A DNA stretch of 64,000 bases from Alphaproteobacteria bacterium 33-17 (lineage in GTDB: Bacteria > Pseudomonadota > Alphaproteobacteria > Rickettsiales > 33-17): the NCBI GenBank assembly GCA_001897445.1, contig MKSX01000017.1, positions 40,658 to 104,657 of the forward strand, written 5' to 3'. The notes below the pieces were generated by a model. That model worked only from the letters and a program-made list of their open reading frames with translations. It was not told where the DNA came from and ran no database searches. The translations under genes were made by a program, and so were the position numbers. Below, piece by piece: positions 57,319 to 64,000 of this stretch (its first letter is position 1; the number at the start of each line of letters is the position of its first letter).

Positions 57319-59982
57319 ATGAACAAGTTTTCAGATGAAATTGTAGTAGGTGGCAAAGCGTATACTATTTATAGCTTAGAAAAAGTTGCTAAGGAATATG
57401 ATATTGACTTAACTAAACTCCCTTACAGCATGAAGGTTTTAGTTGAGAATCTTGCGCGCAACTATGACGGCAAAAACGTTACAGATGAAGATTTTCTTGC
57501 TATCAAAGAATGGATAAAAAATCCAAAATCTGATAAAGAAATTGCATTTTCTCCTGCAAGGGTACTTATGCAAGACTTTACAGGTGTACCAGCAGTTGTA
57601 GACCTTGCTGCAATGCGTGATGCGGTCAAGAATTTAGGAGGCGACCCAAACAAAATCAATCCATTAGCCCCAGTAGACCTTGTTATTGACCACTCTGTTC
57701 AGGTATTAAAATATGGTACCAATGCTTCATTCACAGAAAACGTAGATGAAGAATACAAACAAAATGATGAAAGATACAAATTCCTTAAGTGGGGTCAAAA
57801 AGCTTTAGCTAATTTTAGAGCAGTACCTCCTGGAACTGGTATTTGCCATCAGGTAAATCTTGAGTACCTTGCAAAAGTTGTCTGGACAAAAGATGAAAAT
57901 GGCAAAACAACTGCATATCCTGATACGGTAGTAGGAACAGACAGTCATACGACCATGATTAATGGTCTTGCTGTACTTGGTTGGGGCGTTGGCGGTATTG
58001 AAGCGGAAGCTGCAATGCTTGGTCAACCAATTTCTATGTTACTTCCTGAAGTTATTGGCTTTAAGCTAACAGGAAGTTTACCTGAAGGTACAACTGCCAC
58101 AGATTTAGTACTAACTGCAACTGAAATGTTACGTAAAAAAGGCGTTGTAAATAAATTCGTAGAGTTTTATGGCTCAGGTCTTGATAAATTAAGCTTAGCT
58201 GACAGAGCAACAATCGCTAACATGGCTCCCGAATATGGCGCAACATGTGGATTCTTCCCAGTTGACGTTGAAACTATTAAATATTTAGAGCTTTCAGGAA
58301 GGGAAAAAGAAGTTATAGAATTAGCAAGTGAATACTCTAAAAAGCAAAAAATGTGGCGTGATAGTGGTGATACCATGGTATTTACCGATACACTTGAACT
58401 CGATATTTCTAAAGTAGAGCCAAGCCTTGCTGGACCTAAAAGACCTCAGGATAGAGTTACTTTATCTAAAGTAAAAGATTCAATGCTAACAGCTCTTCCA
58501 GAACTATCAAAAAATAAATCAACTTCAACAGACAGAACTTTTGAAGTTAAAAACCATGACTTTAAACTTGCAAACACTGACGTTGTCATTGCAGCAATCA
58601 CAAGCTGTACAAACACATCAAATCCAAGTGTTATGATAGCAGCTGGTTTAGTTGCCAGAAATGCACATAAACTTGGACTTATGCCAAAACCATGGGTTAA
58701 GACCTCTTTAGCACCAGGTTCAAAAGTTGTAACAGAATACCTCGATAAAAGTAACCTTACTAAAGATTTAGATGCTATAGGTTTTAACCTTGTTGGTTAT
58801 GGCTGCACAACTTGTATTGGAAACTCAGGACCTCTCAAGAAGGACATAGAAGATTCAATCGCTGCGAATGATATAGTCGCAGCCTCAGTTCTTTCTGGCA
58901 ACCGTAATTTTGAAGGAAGAGTACATCCATTAGTAAAAGCTAACTACCTAGCATCTCCTCCTCTTGTTGTTGCTTATGCGTTAGCAGGAACTACCAATAT
59001 TGACCTTACAAAAGATCCTATTGCTCAGGATAAAAATGGTAATTTTGTATATCTTAAAGATATTTGGCCTACAAATCAGGAAATTCAGGATATTATCAAT
59101 AGTGTAATTACACCTGAAATGTTCAGATCTAAATATGCCGATGTATTTAAGGGTGATGCTTTATGGCAAAAAATTGCTGTGACAGAAGGTCTAAACTATA
59201 GCTGGAGCAAAGATAGCACATACATTCAAAACCCTCCTTATTTTGTAGGAATGACAAAACAGCCTACATTAAAAGGCGATATAAAATCAGCTAGAGTACT
59301 TGCAATTCTTGGTGATAGCATTACTACAGACCATATTTCACCAGCAGGTAACATCTCTAAATCAAGTCCTGCAGCTAAGTATTTAGTTACAAACGGCGTT
59401 GATCCAAAGGATTTCAACTCATATGGAGCAAGACGTGGTAACCATGAAGTTATGATGCGCGGCACATTTGCTAATATTCGTATTAAAAACGAAATGATTT
59501 CTGGTGTTGAAGGCGGATACACTAAGCATATTGATAGCAGCGAACATGAAAGCATCTATGACGCAGCAATGAAATATCAGGCAAGTAATACGCCTACTGT
59601 CATATTTGCTGGCAAAGAATATGGAACAGGATCTTCACGTGACTGGGCTGCTAAAGGTACTCTATTACTTGGCGTTAAAGCTGTAGTTTCTGAAAGCTTT
59701 GAAAGAATTCACAGATCTAACTTAGTAGGCATGGGAATTTTACCGCTAGTGTTTAAAAATGGTGAGACAAGAAAAAGCTTAAATCTAAAGGGTGATGAAA
59801 CCATAGACATTCTGGGTTTAGAAAAGGGTATTTCTCCAAAAATGGACTTAAGGCTTATAATTACTCGCAAAGACGGCAGTAAGCTTGAAACTTTAGTTAC
59901 ATGTAGAATAGATACCAAAACTGAAGTTGAATATTACTTACATGGCGGAATACTGCCTTACATGATCAGGAGCATTGCATAG
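57319..59982 (+). CDS. acnA: aconitate hydratase A
   Basis: The TCA-cycle [4Fe-4S] enzyme isomerising citrate to isocitrate. 887 aa monofunctional AcnA/IRP type: PARVLMQDFTGVPAVVDLAA, VVGTDSHTTMINGLAVLGWG, cluster ligands in AAITSCTNTSNPSVM and YGCTTCIGNSGPL, and the C-terminal swivel domain with ILGDSITTDHISPAGNI, YGARRGNHEVMMRGTFANIR and KEYGTGSSRDWAAKG. Aerobic TCA metabolism fits the aa3 oxidase cluster. The next gene starts on the base after its stop. Confidence 0.97.
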   Translation: MNKFSDEIVVGGKAYTIYSLEKVAKEYDIDLTKLPYSMKVLVENLARNYDGKNVTDEDFLAIKEWIKNPKSDKEIAFSPARVLMQDFTGVPAVVDLAAMRDAVKNLGGDPNKINPLAPVDLVIDHSVQVLKYGTNASFTENVDEEYKQNDERYKFLKWGQKALANFRAVPPGTGICHQVNLEYLAKVVWTKDENGKTTAYPDTVVGTDSHTTMINGLAVLGWGVGGIEAEAAMLGQPISMLLPEVIGFKLTGSLPEGTTATDLVLTATEMLRKKGVVNKFVEFYGSGLDKLSLADRATIANMAPEYGATCGFFPVDVETIKYLELSGREKEVIELASEYSKKQKMWRDSGDTMVFTDTLELDISKVEPSLAGPKRPQDRVTLSKVKDSMLTALPELSKNKSTSTDRTFEVKNHDFKLANTDVVIAAITSCTNTSNPSVMIAAGLVARNAHKLGLMPKPWVKTSLAPGSKVVTEYLDKSNLTKDLDAIGFNLVGYGCTTCIGNSGPLKKDIEDSIAANDIVAASVLSGNRNFEGRVHPLVKANYLASPPLVVAYALAGTTNIDLTKDPIAQDKNGNFVYLKDIWPTNQEIQDIINSVITPEMFRSKYADVFKGDALWQKIAVTEGLNYSWSKDSTYIQNPPYFVGMTKQPTLKGDIKSARVLAILGDSITTDHISPAGNISKSSPAAKYLVTNGVDPKDFNSYGARRGNHEVMMRGTFANIRIKNEMISGVEGGYTKHIDSSEHESIYDAAMKYQASNTPTVIFAGKEYGTGSSRDWAAKGTLLLGVKAVVSESFERIHRSNLVGMGILPLVFKNGETRKSLNLKGDETIDILGLEKGISPKMDLRLIITRKDGSKLETLVTCRIDTKTEVEYYLHGGILPYMIRSIA

Positions 59983-61212
59983 TTGCCACAAAATATTGAG
60001 AGCATTAAATCACAAATAAAAGATCAGCTTAGTAAGCAAACTTTTGCCGAAAGATCTAAGTATATAGCTGACAAAATGCGCGATACAATTGTAGCAGATC
60101 CTACTAATAAAAGATCTGAAATGCTTGTTAAAATGCTCTCAACTGTTGCTCTTGGTCTTGATCAAAAAGGCTCAAAAAAACTTATGCAGGCTAGCAATTA
60201 TTTAGCACATGGTGGGGGTGCAAGCCGAATAAATATGCGCCTCCCCAAAACATCAGGTACATATCATCATAATGATACCTTAGAGTTCTATTTAGGTGGC
60301 TCGAAAAGTAAGATGTTATCCCTAAATTATAGCAGCAAAGATTTGGTTCGTAATCAAATAGGATTTCAAAGAATTTCCTCAACTCATAGCGCATCTGTTA
60401 AAAAGACTGAAAACGGTACTGAATTTGCTGAAAAGAAAACTAAAGGCGTTAGTAAAGCGGTTAGTAATCTTGATGACATTATTAGGCAAAAAGCTAAGAA
60501 CTTTAAGGGCGCAACCAGGTTTTTCTATAAACTTGCAACTCTTATTCCAAGAGCTGTTTCAAAAGTAGCAAAACTGGGTAAAAAAAATATATTTAAAAAA
60601 CACCATAAATATGAAGAATACGGCATTAATATGGCTATTGGCGGCAAAGGAAACACTAATGCTGCTGGCAAACCCATTGATTACAATGGTGAAAATGGAC
60701 ATGCTCTTATTGGTTTTATTCCACCTAATTATAAAAGAGAGGGACTCCTACAGTTTGGTATAGAAAACTCAGAACCAGGAAAAGCAGGTGCTTTATCAGG
60801 TGTTCACGACGCCAAAGCAATTCCATCTGAATTTTCAGCTTTTGCAACTCTTAAGATGAATAGTATTAAAGGATTATCTGGCGCCGAAAATTATGATATA
60901 CCGCAAAAACTTGGGGATGTTAAAATTGATCTAACTCAAAAACCCTGGCTTATAAATGCAGCCGGAAAGCTAAATGATGCTATTATGACTGAAATTAAGC
61001 AAGGTAAGACTGAACTTTTAGATTTAGTCACAGGCAGGGACATTTCAGAAGTTAGGGAACATCCTAGAATTAAAGCAATCATAAATGACGCCCAAATGCA
61101 AACAGCTTTAGGCAATGATAAAGTTGATTTATCAGGCGTAACAACTGGCGGAAATGGAAATAGCGGCTTAATGAATAATATTCAGCAAGAAAACCCAGGA
61201 ATAAAAAAATAA
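59983..61212 (+). CDS. orphan 409 aa basic protein coupled to acnA
   Basis: No family recognised with confidence. The frame starts with TTG directly after the acnA TAG (zero spacing), with AGGAG about 10 bases upstream inside acnA. The N-terminal third is helical, and the centre is very basic (KNFKGATRFFYKLATLIPRA to GKKNIFKKHHKYE, about 167-215). The later part has EYGINMAIGGKGNTNAAGK, NGENGHALIGFIPPNYKREG and a region around SAFATLKMN, reminiscent of small beta domains in putative bacterial effectors. No signal peptide. Tail rich in Asn/Gly. Position alone does not connect it to aconitase. Confidence 0.65.
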   Translation: MPQNIESIKSQIKDQLSKQTFAERSKYIADKMRDTIVADPTNKRSEMLVKMLSTVALGLDQKGSKKLMQASNYLAHGGGASRINMRLPKTSGTYHHNDTLEFYLGGSKSKMLSLNYSSKDLVRNQIGFQRISSTHSASVKKTENGTEFAEKKTKGVSKAVSNLDDIIRQKAKNFKGATRFFYKLATLIPRAVSKVAKLGKKNIFKKHHKYEEYGINMAIGGKGNTNAAGKPIDYNGENGHALIGFIPPNYKREGLLQFGIENSEPGKAGALSGVHDAKAIPSEFSAFATLKMNSIKGLSGAENYDIPQKLGDVKIDLTQKPWLINAAGKLNDAIMTEIKQGKTELLDLVTGRDISEVREHPRIKAIINDAQMQTALGNDKVDLSGVTTGGNGNSGLMNNIQQENPGIKK

Positions 61213-61215
61213 ATC

Positions 61216-62163
61216 TTATTTACTAGACTTCTTATTATCATAACCAATAAGTACTGCACTTATCACTATTACTGCAAGACCTACCCATACTGTCATAGAT
61301 GATGGAATTTCTCCAAATACTATAAAGCCTATCATTACAGTAAACACAAGTTTAGCAAATCCTACGGGCGTCAAAGTGCCAACTTCTGCAAGTTGATATG
61401 CTTTTGTTGTTGAGTAATGCGCCCCAAATGATAGAAAGCCTAATAACACTAACCACGGATACATAGATAAATCAGGCCATGCCCATTCAAAATATGCGAA
61501 TACTAAAGCAAAAGGCGTCATATACACTAATAAACTCAATGTCATAGCTTCTGGAGAGTCGCCCAGAGTTCCCATTTTTCTGGATATTAACTTGGTAGTT
61601 GCAATTGATATAGCAGAAAGCAGTGGAAGGATCAGCGCCCAGTTAAAAACTGCATCATCGCTACGCAGCCCAATGTCTGGTCTCATAATAATAAATACGC
61701 CAAGCATTCCTATAAAAATACCTAGTAGCTTACTTATTGAAAATCTTTCATTTAAGTAAAGTTTTGCGCCTATTACCGTAAAAATTGGACCCGTAAAGTT
61801 TAGTGATGAAGCCTCAGCAATAGGCAGCCTGGATAATGCCGCATACCATAGAATAATACCAAGAACTGCAGTCGTAATTCTAATAAAATCAAGACCTTTA
61901 TGTATGATTTTTAATTGACTAAACCCTGTACGCCACACAAAAAGCACCATAAACATGGTGCCAAATAAACTCTGCCAGAATGTAATTACTGAAGAAGGTA
62001 CTAAATGAGTATGCCCTGGTGAAGAAATATACTTTACTACGCCGTTAATACTTGCAAAAAAGAAACAAGCGGCTAATTTCCAGCCAATACCTTTTAAAGT
62101 TTTGGAATCTATATTTAAACATAGCAGCTGAGCTATGTCTTTTATACTAATGGCTTTTCTCAT
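61216..62163 (-). CDS. DMT-superfamily transporter (EamA)
   Basis: 315 aa, ten predicted helices in two EamA repeats: LAACFFFASINGVVKYISSP and WQSLFGTMFMVLFVW in the first, with RLPIAEASSLNFTGPIFTVI (the conserved EamA P-x-x-A-x-x-L segment); LPLLSAISIATTKLISRKMG and QLAEVGTLTPVGFAKLVFTV in the second. Rickettsial homologues include S-adenosylmethionine importers, but the substrate is not decided here. Convergent with the 409 aa gene, 3 bases apart. Confidence 0.9.
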   Translation of the reverse strand: MRKAISIKDIAQLLCLNIDSKTLKGIGWKLAACFFFASINGVVKYISSPGHTHLVPSSVITFWQSLFGTMFMVLFVWRTGFSQLKIIHKGLDFIRITTAVLGIILWYAALSRLPIAEASSLNFTGPIFTVIGAKLYLNERFSISKLLGIFIGMLGVFIIMRPDIGLRSDDAVFNWALILPLLSAISIATTKLISRKMGTLGDSPEAMTLSLLVYMTPFALVFAYFEWAWPDLSMYPWLVLLGFLSFGAHYSTTKAYQLAEVGTLTPVGFAKLVFTVMIGFIVFGEIPSSMTVWVGLAVIVISAVLIGYDNKKSSK

Positions 62164-62207
62164 TTTTAAAATACCTAAAAATATTGCCTTGCAGCCTACT
62201 ATATGAT

Positions 62208-62229
62208 TTTAATATTATTTAGCAATATA
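62208..62229. repeat. 3' flank repeat of the EEP gene pair, copy 1
   Basis: A 22-base sequence covering the last codons, the stop and the bases just beyond the stop of the first EEP gene; it is identical at 63066-63087 at the end of the second EEP gene. It marks a tandem duplication that included the 3' flank. Confidence 0.7.
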
Positions 62230-63043
62230 AAAATCCATCGATTGTGTTATGGCAAGAACTTGTATTATTTTCCCATGGAAAATCTAATGTAGGATTAAAG
62301 CATGCATCAGATATTACTTCGTTACAGTGTAACTCATCATGAAAATAACTATCATACTTATGTATTTTATAATTAAAATCACCAGTTACCAAATAGTGAT
62401 CTGTATGAAGTTCCTCAAGCTTATGCAATATTTTTGTAGTCTCATTTACGCTTTTTAGCTCTTCCTTTGTATTCCCAAAATTAAAGCCTTTTAAATGGAC
62501 GTTTGCAATCGCTAGACTATGACCTTCCTCATCTTCCAATACACTTACATTAAATCTATGAGCATTTTTTTCTAATTCTTTATTTAAATCTTCTTCTACG
62601 ATTTTACTTTCCTGAGATTTTAACTTAAACTTATCACTGTTATATATTGTGACTTCATCTGAGTTATTGCTATAATATACAGAATAATGCTTATCATCTA
62701 GGTATGATAATTTAGCGTTGATTGACTCTATAAAATAATCTGCACTCTTACTTTCATAAGACATTTTAGGAAATTCCTGAAGGCATACTATATCTATATT
62801 TTGGTTAGATACATTTTTTTGCAAAACATCAGTAAGCAAATCTATTCTTGCAAAATACTCTTCTTCAGACTCAACAATTTTAAAACCATTATTATAAAAA
62901 TTAACCCCGGTCTTTTTGTTATCGATAAATTTGCACTGCATCAGTACATTCCAGGTCATCACTTTTCCAAAGCCATTAGTATCCATAACTTGTGGAAGAT
63001 GATCCGACACTATTTGATCGTTATATTTTAAATTATATCCCAT
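62219..63043 (-). CDS. endonuclease/exonuclease/phosphatase-fold protein, apparently circularly permuted, copy 1
   Basis: 274 aa, no signal peptide. All EEP catalytic landmarks are present: Asn32 in VMTWNVLM, Glu90 in CLQEFPKM, His183 in NVHLKGFN, Asp222/Asn224 in TGDFNYK, and Asp269 in IDGFLYC. The D-H of the normally C-terminal S-D-H-x-P motif is at residues 13-17 (VSDHLPQVM), before Asn32, and the protein ends straight after IDG. This order equals the standard fold rotated. Substrate may be DNA, RNA, lipid or inositol phosphate. Paralog of the next gene, 33 bases away; their C-termini share a Cys. Confidence 0.8.
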   Translation of the reverse strand: MGYNLKYNDQIVSDHLPQVMDTNGFGKVMTWNVLMQCKFIDNKKTGVNFYNNGFKIVESEEEYFARIDLLTDVLQKNVSNQNIDIVCLQEFPKMSYESKSADYFIESINAKLSYLDDKHYSVYYSNNSDEVTIYNSDKFKLKSQESKIVEEDLNKELEKNAHRFNVSVLEDEEGHSLAIANVHLKGFNFGNTKEELKSVNETTKILHKLEELHTDHYLVTGDFNYKIHKYDSYFHDELHCNEVISDACFNPTLDFPWENNTSSCHNTIDGFLYC

Positions 63044-63065
63044 ATATTGCCCTATTTCTTGTTTC

Positions 63066-63087
63066 TTTAATATTATTTAGCAATATA
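63066..63087. repeat. 3' flank repeat of the EEP gene pair, copy 2
   Basis: Identical to 62208-62229; includes the stop of the second EEP gene. Confidence 0.7.
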
Positions 63088-63895
63088 TAAAACCGTCGCA
63101 TGTATTAAGCCATGCGCTGTCATCATTACCATGATATGCAGTTAATGTAGTCTCTAATTCAACTTGAGTTGCAATATCAAAATTATTAGCCTCTTTCTGG
63201 AAATAATCTTTATATTTATCAATATTATAATTAAAATCACCTGTTATTACATAATGATCTGTATCAAGATCTTCTAACTTATTAATAATCTTTGTTGTTT
63301 CATTTACGCTAATCCACTCTTCTGCTAAATCTGTGGGGTTAAATCCCTTAAGATGAAGGTTTGTAAGAGCTAAACTTTTACCATCCAAATTTTTAAACAT
63401 ACTCACATTAAATCTGTTAGAATTTCTTTCTAGAATATTATTTAATTCATTTTCAACAAATTTGCTGTCTTCAATTTTCAGAGTGTCGCTATTATAAATA
63501 GTAATTTCATCCGAATTATTACTATAATACACTGAATAATGTGTGTCATTTACATATGACAATTTAGAATTAATTGAATTAATAAAATAATCAGCACTTT
63601 CACGATCCCATGTCATTTTTGGAAATTCTTGTAGGCATATTACATTTATATTGTCGCTAGAAACAACATTTTGCAATACGTCAGTGAGTAAATCTACTCT
63701 TGCATAATATTCTTCATCTGATTCAAGAACTTTAAAACCGTTATTAAAAAATTTAACCCCTGTTTGTGAATCTTCAAAAAAATTGCATTGCATCAGTACA
63801 TTCCAGGTCATTATTTTGCCAAAATCTGGTGTATCCATAACTTGTGGAAGATGATCAGATAATATTTTATCATTGTAAGTAAAGCTAATTGCCAT
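63077..63895 (-). CDS. endonuclease/exonuclease/phosphatase-fold protein, apparently circularly permuted, copy 2
   Basis: 272 aa and collinear with the downstream copy. Catalytic positions are Asn32 (IMTWNVLM), Glu90 (CLQEFPKM), His181 (TNLHLKGFN), Asp220/Asn222 (TGDFNYN) and Asp267 (CDGFIYC), with the S-D-H-L-P motif again at residues 13-17. N-terminal 35 residues, MTWNV to C-L-Q-E and the G-D-F-N region are most conserved; the region just before the C-terminal D-G differs. No signal peptide or partner gene. Duplicated, divergent effector-like enzymes are plausible; the target is unknown. Confidence 0.8.
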   Translation of the reverse strand: MAISFTYNDKILSDHLPQVMDTPDFGKIMTWNVLMQCNFFEDSQTGVKFFNNGFKVLESDEEYYARVDLLTDVLQNVVSSDNINVICLQEFPKMTWDRESADYFINSINSKLSYVNDTHYSVYYSNNSDEITIYNSDTLKIEDSKFVENELNNILERNSNRFNVSMFKNLDGKSLALTNLHLKGFNPTDLAEEWISVNETTKIINKLEDLDTDHYVITGDFNYNIDKYKDYFQKEANNFDIATQVELETTLTAYHGNDDSAWLNTCDGFIYC

Positions 63896-64000
63896 AAAAA
63901 ACCTATATAATTAATTTTATGGCAACATATTAACAAATAATTAACTTTTTGTCAAGCCTAAATTCTAGAATCTAATGCAACAGCTGATATGTAAAAAAGG
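63896..64000. other. right-edge intergenic region
   Basis: Upstream of the second EEP gene; A/T-rich with no open frame. It carries a 23-base segment (63957-63979) matching 3637-3659 with two mismatches, around the core CTAGAAT. The region holds nothing else recognised. Confidence 0.4.

Overview
The window is a low-GC stretch (about one third G+C by eye) of a bacterial chromosome. Gene content and order point to the Alphaproteobacteria, most likely Rickettsiales: the aa3 oxidase cluster in COX2-COX1-COX10-coxF-COX11-COX3-SURF1 order, dnaB-alr-MlaE permease, an Mnh/Mrp antiporter remnant with an OmpR/EnvZ pair, CoaX, ProP-like MFS carriers, a MidA-type methyltransferase, and several orphan proteins that look like effectors. 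Flagellar fliD/fliS, a type IV pilin-like gene, alanine racemase and glutamine synthetase suggest a less reduced member (Midichloriaceae- or Deianiraeaceae-like) rather than Rickettsia itself. This placement is inference from gene content; I cannot run a phylogeny.

Layout. 1-3.1 kb: MlaE permease (cut by the window start), alr and dnaB on the minus strand. 3.1-5.3 kb: a small secreted protein, a FlaR-like P-loop ATPase, an NTF2-like protein and Fe/Mn superoxide dismutase. 5.3-10.8 kb: dnaJ, dnaK and rpoD on the minus strand, with clear terminators and a heat-shock-like dnaK promoter. 10.8-16 kb: a tightly overlapping plus-strand operon mnhE-mnhF-mnhG-DUF4040 protein-response regulator-histidine kinase-class A beta-lactamase-like protein-nitroreductase. 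Its promoter shares its -10 region with the divergent rpoD promoter. 16-18.3 kb: fliS and fliD. 18.3-24.6 kb: a prepilin-like gene followed by two very large paralogous secreted proteins. 24.7-31.9 kb: an orphan, ribonuclease D, aspS, a MidA-like methyltransferase, coaX and an MFS carrier. 32-37.9 kb: a CX5R phosphatase resembling SopB/IpgD effectors, DedA, an FKBP-reminiscent membrane-anchored protein, a lipoprotein of the SH3-NlpC/P60 type that lacks its catalytic residues, tRNA-Val, BolA and an XRE regulator. 37.9-44.4 kb: the cytochrome oxidase cluster, with a DUF805 membrane protein inserted. 44.4-52.3 kb: tldD, a PNPOx-like protein, IscX, rlmN, a cupin-like protein, glnA, an M16 peptidase and a CCA-adding enzyme. 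52.4-61.2 kb: three large orphans (706, 540 and 409 aa), an LpoA-like lipoprotein and aconitase. 61.2-64 kb: a DMT exporter and two tandem endonuclease/exonuclease/phosphatase-fold proteins.

The most unusual signals are the two tandem EEP-fold proteins, whose C-terminal SDH catalytic motif sits at the N-terminus (apparent circular permutation); the pilin plus giant secreted paralog locus; the NlpC/P60 pseudoenzyme; and the SopB-like phosphatase. No CRISPR array, insertion sequence, rRNA or prophage was seen. No gene-free stretch exceeds 300 bases; the longest is 40723-41008.
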